DNA of 64,000 bases. Source: Streptomyces cacaoi (lineage in GTDB: Bacteria > Actinomycetota > Actinomycetes > Streptomycetales > Streptomycetaceae). Below are positions 9,201-17,814 of the stretch, piece after piece; positions within the stretch are counted from its first letter, which is position 1, and each line of letters begins with the position of its first letter. Below the pieces are notes generated by a model. The model was not told where the DNA came from and made no database searches. It worked only from the letters and a program-made list of their open reading frames with translations. Where the stretch lies: contig NZ_BJMM01000006.1 in NCBI RefSeq assembly GCF_006539165.1, positions 1-64,000 on the forward strand. Direction: 5' to 3'. Both the position numbers and the translations under genes were made by a program.

Positions 9201-9794
9201 GTCCAGGACGAGGAGCGTGCGGGGCCGTGCGTCCAGCAGCCGGCCCAGATGGGCGCCGGCCAGCGCGGGATCGTCGAAGGTGGCGGTGTCGCCGGTGATG
9301 AAGCGGGTGGCCTCGGCGACCTTGGCGGCGACGGCGACCGGCCCGCGCACGTCCCGGCCCATCGTCACCACATGGATCCGGCCGCGGAAGCGGCGCCGCA
9401 CCCGCCGGTGCGCGCAGACCGCGCCCGCCAGCACCGTCTTGCCGAAGCCGCCCGCGCCCTCCAGCGCCGTGGTGATGCCCACCGCCGTCCCGCGGCCGCA
9501 CACGGCGGCGACGGCCACGTCGCGCTCCGACCGGTCGACGACCCAGTCCGGCACCTCGGGCACCGGAGGCGGCGGCGGTCCGGCGGCCGAGGCGGTCCGC
9601 TCCTGGAGCCAGGTGGTCACGGCGGCCAGCAGCACCCCCAGCACGCTGAGCGCTCCCACGGCGGCCCACGCGTACCGGCGCAGCCAGTCCAGCGGGCCCG
9701 GCCAGTCCGCCTGCGACGTGGCCGGGTTGACGGCGAGCCCGCCCAGTACCGCCACGACCCCCGCCGCCACCGCGACGAGCAGCTTGCCCCGCAC
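6225..9794 (-). CDS. membrane-anchored STAND ATPase with 14 WD40 repeats
   Basis: A 1189-aa signal-transduction ATPase. Two hydrophobic segments (about residues 5-22 and 42-60) precede the P-loop. Then comes an NB-ARC module: Walker A GAGGFGKT (113-120), Walker B LLVLDDV (194-200) and the sensor LVTTR (219-223), followed by winged-helix and helical linker regions. The rest is a WD40 array. I count 14 units, each with a variant of VTAVAVAPDGRWL and a terminal Trp-Asp or equivalent, enough for two seven-bladed propellers. STAND proteins act as ligand-triggered switches that oligomerise on ATP binding. GTG at 9794 follows a GA-rich ribosome site. The protein stands alone with no effector domain (no TIR, protease or nuclease), so its output is unknown. 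Confidence 0.88.
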   Translation of the reverse strand: MRGKLLVAVAAGVVAVLGGLAVNPATSQADWPGPLDWLRRYAWAAVGALSVLGVLLAAVTTWLQERTASAAGPPPPPVPEVPDWVVDRSERDVAVAAVCGRGTAVGITTALEGAGGFGKTVLAGAVCAHRRVRRRFRGRIHVVTMGRDVRGPVAVAAKVAEATRFITGDTATFDDPALAGAHLGRLLDARPRTLLVLDDVWEHEQLAPFLLGGHRCVRLVTTRIPGVLPHTARCVRVDEMSPAQARHVLTWELPPLPGDLVDALVRVTGRWALLLRLTNRLVKEQTDTGADAAAAARRVLSRLREGGPGAVDGEFRPPDMDSPARRSTAVRATVEAAVERLPEGGRERFVELAVFVEDEAVPLALVGALWRATAGLAEEDTRTLCGTLARLSLLTLAPDNGGTIALHDVLRDYLRGEVGDEAALAALHGTLVDAVAQDLPPAGPLAPSCPGPGTAWWETRQGYLLDHLIEHLVGAARTERALAVAGDLRWIEARLVQRGATAPWRDLTAVPTAEAAARARELGSVAHLLDLAAPVHAVANVLHSRLAPLPAWQAQVAARQRAADGPVLVNHWPLPDVPSPALLRTFIGHRGPVNAVALAPGGRWAASGGDDGKVRLWDPATGVCLRILDHNHYTYVGLEPTELVRPVTALAIAPSGRWLAAGGEDGMAVWDTTTGTRLGHHAGPVTSVAVAPDSRWLVTGDGGPRVHVWNASTGSRVNVLETGGPWVTAVAVTPDGRRVLAGGHDGVLRSWQPPDGSADGWLTPWPDPPLATERDGGSAGAGPASRIVSLAVGRDDRVAAVAADGRAWAWGATVDERPFPVDTDDARCLALAPDGRLVVGCGAGRVLVAERATGAVTRVLEGHVGRVNAVAAAPDGTWLVGAGDDGKVCLWDSGPETGAGSGQHRGSADAVAVEPGGRWAVTAGARGVSVRELATGVPVWSNTAPATHLAAAGDRFVVAHVNGVLGTARWGGDREDTGLLPPPSRPVPHRALALSPDGGRLAVVEADGTVRVCGVSSREPDTSFVAGAGRVTAVAFAPDASWLAWGGSHGAVHVSAGNGGDGGDDPWPRVGGVGARTEVHALAVAPDGSWLATADGRGSVQLWDVASGARTGVLDGHDGAVHALAAAPSGAWLASAGADGTLRVWRVPGGDPVTLVRVDGRLRSCAWGPDSRLLLAAGERGVYAYELRP

Positions 9795-9996
9795 CGTTCA
9801 CCGTCCCCCTCGCAGCGACCGCGGGGCACGGCCGTCCGGCCCGCCCGCCCGTTCGCCTGTCCCGACTGTTCCCGCGTGAACAGCGGACCTTATCGGCTCC
9901 CGCGATCCGGCGCCCGCCCGAGGGACGGAACGCACGGAGCACGGACCGCGAGCGGTGGCGGGGCCGCCCGTCACCGGGTGGCGGGGGCGGCGCCTG

Positions 9997-11598
9997 TCAC
10001 CCGGCGGTGCCGGAGTCGCGGGCGGCGGGATCGCCGAACCCGCCGCCGCCACCGGACTCGCAGCGCAGCACATCGCCCTTGCGTACCCGCAGGCTGTTGG
10101 CCTTCAGCATCTCCCGGGCGTCCTCGGTACCGGGGTTGAGGACCACACGGGGCGGGGTGCCCGGCCGGCCGCCGTCCAGCCCCCAGGCCGGGGTGGCCGA
10201 ACGCTCCCACCACAGCGAGAGATCCTGGTCGGCCTCCATCACGTACTCGCGGACCACACCGTCGCCGCCGCGCCACCTCCCGTCGCCGCCGGAGCCCTGC
10301 CGGATGCGGTACTCGGTGACCCGGGCCGGATAGAGCGACTCGAACACCTCGATGGGCAGGTCGCACAGCGAGCCGTTGACGTTGTTGATCAGCGCGCTCT
10401 CGCCGTCTCCGCCCCGCCACGCGCCCCAGCCGCCGACGGTCGCCTCCAGGGTGACGAACGGCTTGCCGGTGCGCGGGTTGTCGCCGGCGAACTGCACGAT
10501 CATCGAGTCGCCGTAGCTGGCGGCCGCCGCCCTGTCCGGCATCGCGGGCGCGAGCGCCTTGACGATCAGATCGATGAGCATGCCCAGGCTGGAGTAGTAG
10601 TACTGGCACGCCGCCGGTTCGCGCGCACCCAGCATCGAGCCCTCGCGGACCACCACGTCGAGCGGCGCGAAGGAGCCCCCGTTGAGGCTGACCGAGGGTG
10701 AGATCAGCAGCTTGTAGCCGACCCGCGCGGCCGAAACCGCCTGCGAGCGCCCGCAGTTGACCGGCCCGGTGGTCTGGTCGGCGCACTGCGTCAGGTCGAT
10801 CGTCATGTGCGCGCCGTCGACGGTGATCCGCACCGTGACCTCCAGCGGCACATCCAGCGTGATGCCGTCGTTGTCGAGGTGCCCGGTGGCCGTGTACACG
10901 CCGTCGGGGATCTCCGCCACCCGCTGCCGTTCCAGACGCTCGGTCTGCGCGAAGATCTCCCGCCGGGCCGCCTCGACGGTGTCCGGGCCGAACCGGGCGA
11001 ACAGTTCGCCGAGCCGCCGCACCCCCATGCGGGCGCACGCCACCTGCGCGCGCATGTCCCCGAGCGTCACATCCGGGAACCGCACATTGGTCGCGATCAG
11101 CCGCAGCACGTCGGCGCATTCCTCGCCGCCCGCCACGATCCGGGTCGGGCCCATGCGCAGGCCCTCCTGGTAGATGGTGGTCGAGTCCATCGAACCGCCC
11201 GGGTCCTTGGAGCCCATGTCGATCCAGTGGGCGCGGGAGGCCGCGAACCCGACGAGCGCACCGGAGACGAAGATCGGCGCGTAGACGGTGCAGTCGTTGA
11301 GGTGGGTGCCGCCGATGTAGGAGTCGTTGAGCACCCAGACGTCCCCGGGCTGCCACACCCGCGGCCCGAACTCCTCCTCGGTACGGCGTGAGCACTCCTC
11401 CAGATTGCCCAGGAAGATCGGCAGCCCGGACGACTGGCCCAGCACCCGGTGCTCGCGGTCGAGCAGCGCGACGGCGCAGTCCTTGCCCTCGTAGATCGTC
11501 GGGGTGTACGCGGAGCGGATCAGGGTGGTGTTCATGTCCTCGGCGGCCTGGATCAGCGCCGAGCGGATGATCTCCGTGGTGACAGGGCTGAGGGTCAT
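9997..11598 (-). CDS. hyuB: hydantoinase B / oxoprolinase family, beta subunit
   Basis: A 533-aa HyuB-type subunit. In this family the A and B subunits together carry out ATP-dependent hydrolysis of cyclic imides or lactams (hydantoins, 5-oxoproline) or ATP-dependent carboxylation of ketones. Diagnostic features are the N-terminal RSALIQAAEDMNTTLIRSAY, the block GDVWVLNDSYIGGTHLNDCT and the Gly-rich end (GGGGGFGDP). The ATG overlaps the hyuA stop by four bases, so the two are coupled and probably form a complex. The substrate cannot be fixed: the pair matches N-methylhydantoinase, acetone carboxylase-like and oxoprolinase relatives about equally from motifs alone. Confidence 0.88.
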   Translation of the reverse strand: MTLSPVTTEIIRSALIQAAEDMNTTLIRSAYTPTIYEGKDCAVALLDREHRVLGQSSGLPIFLGNLEECSRRTEEEFGPRVWQPGDVWVLNDSYIGGTHLNDCTVYAPIFVSGALVGFAASRAHWIDMGSKDPGGSMDSTTIYQEGLRMGPTRIVAGGEECADVLRLIATNVRFPDVTLGDMRAQVACARMGVRRLGELFARFGPDTVEAARREIFAQTERLERQRVAEIPDGVYTATGHLDNDGITLDVPLEVTVRITVDGAHMTIDLTQCADQTTGPVNCGRSQAVSAARVGYKLLISPSVSLNGGSFAPLDVVVREGSMLGAREPAACQYYYSSLGMLIDLIVKALAPAMPDRAAAASYGDSMIVQFAGDNPRTGKPFVTLEATVGGWGAWRGGDGESALINNVNGSLCDLPIEVFESLYPARVTEYRIRQGSGGDGRWRGGDGVVREYVMEADQDLSLWWERSATPAWGLDGGRPGTPPRVVLNPGTEDAREMLKANSLRVRKGDVLRCESGGGGGFGDPAARDSGTAG

Positions 11599-13652
11599 GC
11601 CAGGTCCTCCATCTCCGGCCGGGCCGCGAGGGTGATGATCAGGAACTTGTGCTCGTCGACGCGGAGTTCGGCCTCCGGCGGCACGACGGTGGTCGAGGTC
11701 TCCTCGTGCACGACGGCCGGCCCCGCCAGCCGCGCGCCCACCGGCAGCGCCGAGCGCGCGACGACCGTGGTGGGCAGCGCCTCACCGTCGAAGACGACCT
11801 CGCGGACGACGGGCTCGGCGGTCTCCTCCGCCGGTTCCCCGGCCGCGCCGTCCGCACGCTCCACCCGCCCGTGCCCGGTGGTGCGCAGGGCGACGAACTG
11901 CACGGGTGCGCCCGGCGTCGCATGCCCGTAGCGCTTGTGGTGCGCCTCGGCGAAGCGGCGGCCGAGGACCTCGGCGTAGTCGGCGCCGGTGATCTCGTCG
12001 GTGTCCAGGATCGGCACGGTCAGCGTGTAGTCCTGGCTCTCGTAGCGCATGTCGACGCCGTGGGTGACCGAACGGCTCTCCTCGGGGATGCCCTGCTCGG
12101 TCAGCGCCTCGTCCGCCTGCGCGCGCAGCTCCTTCAGCGCCGCCGACAGAGCCCGGGTGTCCAGGGTGCGGTCCGTGGCGAGGAACTGCATGCTGAAGTC
12201 CCGCCGCACATCGGACTCCAGCATCCCCCAGGCCGAGAAGGCGCCGGGGAAGCGGGGGACGACGACCTGTGTGATGCCGATCTCCCGCGCGATGAACGCC
12301 GCGTGCATCGGCCCGGCCCCGCCGAAGGCCAGCAGCGCGAACTGCCCCGGCTCACGGCCGTGTTCGACCGTCAGCGTGCGGATCGCCTGCGCCATCTTGG
12401 CGTTGCCCACATCGCAGATCCCCGAGGCCAGGGCGACTGGGTCCATGTCGAGCTCGCCGGCCAGCTGCTCCACGGCCCGGTGCGCCGCGTCCGGATCCAG
12501 GCGCATCCCGCCGCCGGCGAAGGAGCCGGCGTCGACCCTGCCGAGCACGCAGTTGGCGTCGGTGACGGTCGCCCGGGTGCCGCCGCGCCCGTAGCAGGCG
12601 GGGCCCGGCACGGCACCGGCGGACTCCGGGCCGACCCGCAGCGCGGTGCCCTCGGCGTACGCCAGGGAGCCGCCTCCCGCCCCGATGGTGTGCAGGTTGA
12701 CCATCGGCATCAGCACCGGGAAGCCCTCGCACGAGCCGCTCGGTGAGACGTCCGCCTCGTGGTCCATGACGAGCGAGACGTCGAAGGAGGTGCCGCCCAT
12801 GTCGATGCAGATGACGTTCGGGCGCTCCAGCAGCCGGCTCACCGCGACACCGCCCATGGTGCCGCCGACCGGCCCCGACAGCAGCGTCTGCAACGGATGC
12901 CGCCGCGCGAAACCGGCGTTGACCAGACCGCCGGAGGACTGCATCACATGCACCGGCACATCCAGCCCCTTGTCGGCGAAGCGGGCTTCGATCCGGTCCA
13001 GGTACCGGTGCACCGAAGGGCCGGTGTACGCCTCCATGACGGTCGTCGAGGTGCGCTCGTACTCCCGCCATTCCGGGGCGACTTCGTGCGAGAGGACGAC
13101 CAGCCGCTCGGGGCCCAGCTCCTCGCGCAGGATGCGGCCGGCGCGGCGTTCGTGCTCGCCGTCGCGGAAGGCGAACAGGAAGCAGACGGCGACGGCGTCG
13201 AAGCCCTCGTCCCGCGCCCGCCGTGCGGCGCGCCGGACCGCGTCCTCGTCCAGTGGCTCGCGCTCCCGCCCGTCCGCGTCCAGCCGCCCGCCGACCTCGA
13301 CGACGGCGTCCGGCCCGACCAGCGGCGTCGGCTTGCGGTAGTGCAGGTCGAACAGCCGCTCCCGGTTGCCGCGGGCGATCCGGTGGACGTCGCCGATGCC
13401 GCGCGTCGTCAGGATCAGCACCTTCGCACCCCGGCGCTCCAGCAGCGCGTTGAGGCCCTGTGTGGTGCCGTGCACGAAGAAGGACACGTCGTCGAACGGG
13501 AGCCGGAAGCGCTCCAGCGCGTCGAAGACCCCGCGGGCCAGATCGTCCGGCGTGGTGAGCACCTTGCCGGCGTGCACCTGCCGTGCGTCCGAGTCGAAGG
13601 TGACGACGTCGGTGAACGTGCCGCCGATGTCCATGGCGACCCGGTATGTCAT
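11595..13652 (-). CDS. hyuA: hydantoinase A / oxoprolinase family, alpha subunit
   Basis: A 685-aa HyuA subunit with the actin-like ATPase fold. The N terminus has MDIGGTFTDVVTFD (phosphate-binding loop), followed by FVHGTTQGLNALLER and, in the middle, ICIDMGGTSFDVSLV, the second phosphate motif. GAGGGSLAY and ALLAFGGAGP are also typical. It would activate the amide or ketone substrate with ATP while HyuB completes the reaction. It lies 64 bases downstream of an MFS gene and overlaps hyuB, so uptake and breakdown of one compound appear to be encoded together. Confidence 0.9.
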   Translation of the reverse strand: MTYRVAMDIGGTFTDVVTFDSDARQVHAGKVLTTPDDLARGVFDALERFRLPFDDVSFFVHGTTQGLNALLERRGAKVLILTTRGIGDVHRIARGNRERLFDLHYRKPTPLVGPDAVVEVGGRLDADGREREPLDEDAVRRAARRARDEGFDAVAVCFLFAFRDGEHERRAGRILREELGPERLVVLSHEVAPEWREYERTSTTVMEAYTGPSVHRYLDRIEARFADKGLDVPVHVMQSSGGLVNAGFARRHPLQTLLSGPVGGTMGGVAVSRLLERPNVICIDMGGTSFDVSLVMDHEADVSPSGSCEGFPVLMPMVNLHTIGAGGGSLAYAEGTALRVGPESAGAVPGPACYGRGGTRATVTDANCVLGRVDAGSFAGGGMRLDPDAAHRAVEQLAGELDMDPVALASGICDVGNAKMAQAIRTLTVEHGREPGQFALLAFGGAGPMHAAFIAREIGITQVVVPRFPGAFSAWGMLESDVRRDFSMQFLATDRTLDTRALSAALKELRAQADEALTEQGIPEESRSVTHGVDMRYESQDYTLTVPILDTDEITGADYAEVLGRRFAEAHHKRYGHATPGAPVQFVALRTTGHGRVERADGAAGEPAEETAEPVVREVVFDGEALPTTVVARSALPVGARLAGPAVVHEETSTTVVPPEAELRVDEHKFLIITLAARPEMEDLA

Positions 13653-13716
13653 CGCGAACTCCTAGACAGTGGTGGTGAGTCGAGCGGGAACCGGCCGGGG
13701 CCGGGGGCGGCCGGGG

Positions 13717-15126
13717 TCAGTCGAGGGCCCGGCCCTCGGTCTCCTGGAGCGGGACGGCGGCCAGCAGCGCGACGACGAGGAAGGCCATGATCGAGCCGAC
13801 GACCAGTGAGGTGTCGGCGCCGCTGTCCATCAGACCGCCGATGACGGGCGCCGAGAGGGTGTTGGCCAGCAGGATCGCCGCCGTCACCCAGGAGTAGCCG
13901 ATGCCGCGCAGCCCGGTGGGAAGGATCTCTCCGGACCAGGTGTTCCAGATGCCCCAGGCGCCCAGCGAGACGAACGAGAGGACGAGGTTGCCCCCATACG
14001 TCTGGGCCTGGCTGTCGGCGAATCCGAACAGCAGCCCGCCGGCCGCCGAGACGAAGGCGAACAGCAGGAACACCGGCTTGCGCCCCCACCGGCGGGTCAG
14101 CCATGCCGCGAGCAGGTAGCCGGGCACGGAGACGACCTGGGTGAGCGCGACGAACGACACGGCCCCCGAGACGCTCAGCCCCTTGCTCTCCAGCAGCACC
14201 GGAAGCCACGTCTGCAACCCCCAGTAGCCCCAGCTGAACGTGAAGGAGACGGCGAGCAGCAGCAGGAACGGGCGGCGCAGCCCGGCACCGAACAGGGCAC
14301 GCAGCGTCCCGTTCGGGCCGCCCTCGTCGACGGCGAAGACCACCCCTCCGGCTTCCGCACCGCCCCCGGCGCCCTGAGAGCCCCGAGTGCTGTGCGGGCC
14401 CTGGGCGTCCTCGCCGATCCGGGCACCCAGCCGGCGCAGCACCGCGGCCGCCTCGGCGTGCCGCCCCTGCCGGGCCAGCCAGTACGGCGACTCGGGTACC
14501 CACCGCCGGATGGCCAGCGCCCACAGCCCCGCGAGCGCGGCCACGACCGCCACCAGCCGCCAGCTGACCGCGCCGAGGGTCTGGCTGACCCCGATGCACA
14601 GCAGCGTGCCGACGGGGAACCCCACCGACAGCGCGACCGCTCCCTGGCCCCGCCACCGGGTCGGCAACAGCTCCAGGAAGTACGGAAAGGTCACGGTGTA
14701 GACGCCGCCGAAGGCCACCCCGGACAGGCAGCGCAGCACCAGGAACGGCCAGTAGGCGGGCGACAGTCCGGCCAGCAGCGCGAGGGCGCCGTAGAGCAGC
14801 AGGCTGTTGACGGCCACCCGGCGCCGGCCGAGCCGGTCGATGAGCCGGCCCCACAACAGCGCGCCGGGCACCATGCCGAAGGCCACGGCCGACAGCGCCC
14901 AGCCCAGCTGCGCGTGGTCGACGCCGAAGTCCTCGGCGATGCCGTCCGAGACGTAGACGAGCCCGACCTGCTCCCACGCCTCGACGACGAACGCGAAGAA
15001 CAGCACGGCGCCGGCGACCAGGTGCGCGCGGCCGAGCTGCATGCCGTCACAGATCTCCCCGACGGACCGTGGCCGGACGGACCTTCCGGGGTCTTCTCCC
15101 GTACGGGAGGGGCTTGGTGGATGCAT
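13717..15126 (-). CDS. MFS transporter, probable substrate importer for hyuAB
   Basis: A 469-aa, 12-helix major facilitator. The signature between helices 2 and 3 reads LLWGRLIDRLGRRR, matching the G-x-x-x-D-R-x-G-R-R motif of metabolite:H+ symporters, and AAWLTRRWGRKP is its repeat in the second half. A long central loop (about residues 210-265) is Gly/Ala-rich. GGGGGA (revcomp of 15132-15137) precedes ATG 15126. As first gene of the MFS-hyuA-hyuB unit it most likely imports the compound that HyuAB opens. An aromatic-acid or sugar-acid specificity is possible by family but not shown here. Confidence 0.85.
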   Translation of the reverse strand: MHPPSPSRTGEDPGRSVRPRSVGEICDGMQLGRAHLVAGAVLFFAFVVEAWEQVGLVYVSDGIAEDFGVDHAQLGWALSAVAFGMVPGALLWGRLIDRLGRRRVAVNSLLLYGALALLAGLSPAYWPFLVLRCLSGVAFGGVYTVTFPYFLELLPTRWRGQGAVALSVGFPVGTLLCIGVSQTLGAVSWRLVAVVAALAGLWALAIRRWVPESPYWLARQGRHAEAAAVLRRLGARIGEDAQGPHSTRGSQGAGGGAEAGGVVFAVDEGGPNGTLRALFGAGLRRPFLLLLAVSFTFSWGYWGLQTWLPVLLESKGLSVSGAVSFVALTQVVSVPGYLLAAWLTRRWGRKPVFLLFAFVSAAGGLLFGFADSQAQTYGGNLVLSFVSLGAWGIWNTWSGEILPTGLRGIGYSWVTAAILLANTLSAPVIGGLMDSGADTSLVVGSIMAFLVVALLAAVPLQETEGRALD

Positions 15127-15135
15127 CGCGATCCC

Positions 15136-15155
15136 CCATCAAAAGGTTTTGATGG
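15136..15155. promoter_or_regulatory. inverted-repeat operator upstream of MFS-hyuAB
   Basis: Arms CCATCAAAA and TTTTGATGG are perfect inverted copies of nine bases separated by GG. The site overlaps the ribosome binding site region just upstream of the MFS start and lies in the gap divergent to the LacI gene. A 20-bp even palindrome fits a LacI-type dimer, so it is the best candidate operator of the adjacent regulator. Confidence 0.7.
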
Positions 15156-15407
15156 TGTGCCACCCTCGGGCCCGGTGCGGAACGGTGTCAAGGGGTGTGC
15201 GGCGGCCGTCCGGCACGACCGGGCGGACGCCCCGCACGCGGGCGGTGCCCCTCGCGCGCCGCAACCGCACACGCGTACGCGATACTTGATCCGGCGCAAC
15301 CGACCGCATCCGGAAACACCCGACAGCACCCGACTGCGGACGAGCGCCTCCGGCCGCATCCGACCGGGCAGAGCGCGGCCCGAGCCGACCGAAGGGAGCC
15401 GACGTCG

Positions 15408-16469
15408 TTGGGCGACAGGACCTCCAGACGCAAGGTCACCATCCGCGAGGTCGCCGAGCGTGCCCAGGTGTCCATCAGCACCGTCTCGCACGCCTTCTCC
15501 GGCGTCCGGCCGATCTCCCAGGCCACCCGGGACCGCGTCTTCGCCGCCGCCGGCGAGCTGGGATACGACCCGAACCCCAGCGCCCGCTCCCTGCGCACCG
15601 GCCGCTCAGGGCTCGTCGGGCTGGTGCTGCGGCCCCGGTACGCGGTCGCGCACACCCGCGACCGCGCCGAGACCTTCAACCGGCTGGTGGGCTCGGTCGC
15701 CACCGAGATGCTGCGCCGCAAGGTCGGACTGATCCACGTCCCCGACCTGGACGACCCGGCCACCGCCGGCGTGCCCATGGACGGCTGCCTCGTCGCCCAC
15801 CCCTACGGCGGCGACGGTGTCCTCACCGAACTCCTGCGCCGGAACGTACCCGTGGTCACCATCGAGGAGGACCCCGAACGCCCCGCGCTGCCCTGGGCGG
15901 TCCGGCTCGACTACACCACGGCGGTCACCGCCCTCCTGGACCATCTCGCCGCCCAGGGCGCCGACCGGATCGCGCTGCTCACCGGCAGCGAGGACAACGC
16001 GTGGAACCGGCGGCCCCGGGAGACCCACGAGACCTGGTGCGCCGAGCACGGACGCAGCGCCCGTACCGCCCTGCTCAGCGAGAGCCTCAGCGACGCCGGT
16101 GCGGCGGGCAGGATCCGCCGGATGCTCGCCGGCCGCCGCAGGCCGGACGCCGTGGTGGTCGCCACCAGCGACTTCGCCGCGATCGTCACCCAGGTCGCGG
16201 ACGAACTGGGCCTGCGCGTCCCCGACGATCTGATGGTGGCGGCCCTGACCGACTCCGAGCACTCCCGCCGGTCCCATCCGCCCATCACGGCCATGGACCT
16301 CAGCCACGAACACCTCGCCGCGGCCGGAGTGGACCTCATGCTCGCCCGCCTCGCCGGCGCCCCGACCCCCGACGAACCCGTCGTCGTCGCGCCGGATCTG
16401 CGTCTGCGGGCCTCGACGCGGCGTGCGGGGGCGGACGACGGGGACGGCCGTCCCCGCGGACCCCGGTGA
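15408..16469 (+). CDS. LacI-family transcriptional regulator
   Basis: A 353-aa repressor. Residues about 10-57 form the LacI helix-turn-helix and hinge (VTIREVAERAQVSISTVSHA), followed by a periplasmic-binding-protein-like effector domain (GLVGLVLRPRYAV, DALMVAALTDSEHS-like blocks). TTG at 15408 is chosen because GAAGGGAG (15391-15398) lies nine bases upstream and the helix-turn-helix follows at the usual distance; no ATG or GTG fits as well. It is divergent from MFS-hyuA-hyuB, and the nine-base inverted repeat between them supports repression of that operon with relief by the substrate or a product. Confidence 0.88.
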   Translation: MGDRTSRRKVTIREVAERAQVSISTVSHAFSGVRPISQATRDRVFAAAGELGYDPNPSARSLRTGRSGLVGLVLRPRYAVAHTRDRAETFNRLVGSVATEMLRRKVGLIHVPDLDDPATAGVPMDGCLVAHPYGGDGVLTELLRRNVPVVTIEEDPERPALPWAVRLDYTTAVTALLDHLAAQGADRIALLTGSEDNAWNRRPRETHETWCAEHGRSARTALLSESLSDAGAAGRIRRMLAGRRRPDAVVVATSDFAAIVTQVADELGLRVPDDLMVAALTDSEHSRRSHPPITAMDLSHEHLAAAGVDLMLARLAGAPTPDEPVVVAPDLRLRASTRRAGADDGDGRPRGPR

Positions 16470-16640
16470 CCTGAGGCGGGATGCGCCGCAGGGGCGCGGA
16501 GCGCCGGTGAGGGGGGAGCGGACGCCGCACCGTGTGTACCGCGAGTACCGCCTCCCGTGCGCCGGCGAACCGTCCGTCATGCGCAGGGGAGAGGTACCGG
16601 GGCCCGTACGGCGCGGCCTCCCCCGGGCCCGCACGGACGG

Positions 16641-17762
16641 TCAGCGGAACAGGCGGAAGAACCCGCGCACCTGCTGGACCAGCGACTCCGGCTGTTCCAG
16701 CGCGGCGAAGTGGCCGCCACGCGGCAGCTCCTCGAACCAGCGCAGATCGGTGAACCGCAGCTCGGCCTCCCGCCTCGACGGGCGGGTGATGTCGCGCGGA
16801 TAGACCGACAGCCCGGACGGCGCCGTCACCTTGTCCCGGAAGGTGGCGAAGCTCTCCCAGTACAGGCGCGCCGACGACGTGGCCGACGCGGTGAACCAGT
16901 AGACCGAGATCTCGTCGAGGATCGTCCGCCGCGACAGCGCGTCCTCGGGATGGCCGTCGTTGTCCGTCCACGCCCAGAACTTCTCGGCGATCCAGGCGGC
17001 CTGGCCCGCCGGGGAGTCGGTGAGGCCGTAGCCGAGCGTCTGCGGCCGGGTCGCCTGGATCGCCGAGTACCCGCGGCCGGTGCGCTGCATCTCCTGCTCG
17101 GCCGCGAGATTCGCCAGCTCCGCGGGCGTCGGGTCGTCGAACGTGCCCGCCGCCACGGACCCCAGGTTCAGGTGGACGCCGGCGACCCGCTCGGGCGCCA
17201 CCTCGCCCAGCCGCCCGGACACCGCGGAGCCCCAGTCACCGCCCTGTGCGCCGTAGCGTTCGTAACCCAGCGAGACCATCAACGCGTCCCACGCGCGCGC
17301 GGTGCGAGCGACGCCCCAGCCGGTCGTCGACGGTTTGTCGCTCCAGCCGTACCCGGGCAATGACGGCGCGACCACGTGGAACGCGTCCGCCGGGTCACCG
17401 CCGTGCGCGCGCGGGTCGGTCAATGGGCCGAGGATCTCCAGGAATTCGAGCACCGAACCCGGCCACCCGTGCGTGAGCACCAGCGGGAACGCGTCCGGCT
17501 CGGGCGAGCGGACGTGCAGGAAGTGGATGCCCAGCCCGTCGACGGTGGCGCGGTACTGCGGGAACGCGTTCAGCCGCTCGGCGAACCCGAAGTCGTAGTC
17601 CTCGGCCCAACTGCGGCACAGCTCCTGCGCGTACGCCAGCGGCAGCCCCTGCGACCAGTCGTCCACCGGCTCGCGCTCGGGCCACCGTGTCCGCCGCAAT
17701 CGGTCACGCAGGTCCGCGATCTCGGCTTCGGTGACGTTGACCTCGAACGGCTCGGCGGACAT
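16641..17762 (-). CDS. epoxide hydrolase with EHN domain
   Basis: A 373-aa alpha/beta-hydrolase that opens epoxides to diols. The first 100 residues match the N-terminal lid-like EHN domain of microsomal-type epoxide hydrolases (TEAEIADLRDRLRRTRWPE). HGWPGS supplies the oxyanion region, GGDWGS the nucleophile Asp, and GGHFAALEQPE the catalytic His. ATG at 17762 is preceded by AAGGAG. It sits 52 bases downstream of an MFS exporter on the same strand, suggesting one detoxification unit. The substrate is not known. Confidence 0.88.
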   Translation of the reverse strand: MSAEPFEVNVTEAEIADLRDRLRRTRWPEREPVDDWSQGLPLAYAQELCRSWAEDYDFGFAERLNAFPQYRATVDGLGIHFLHVRSPEPDAFPLVLTHGWPGSVLEFLEILGPLTDPRAHGGDPADAFHVVAPSLPGYGWSDKPSTTGWGVARTARAWDALMVSLGYERYGAQGGDWGSAVSGRLGEVAPERVAGVHLNLGSVAAGTFDDPTPAELANLAAEQEMQRTGRGYSAIQATRPQTLGYGLTDSPAGQAAWIAEKFWAWTDNDGHPEDALSRRTILDEISVYWFTASATSSARLYWESFATFRDKVTAPSGLSVYPRDITRPSRREAELRFTDLRWFEELPRGGHFAALEQPESLVQQVRGFFRLFR

Positions 17763-17814
17763 GGCAATGCTCCTTGGTGGGCGAGGCGTTATCGGATCGG
17801 AGGCGGGTGGGCCG

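Noticed and set aside
6429..10139. A 1236-codon open frame on the plus strand opposite the WD40 protein
   Set aside because: No domains, no start with ribosome site, and it opposes a protein with clear P-loop and WD40 motifs.
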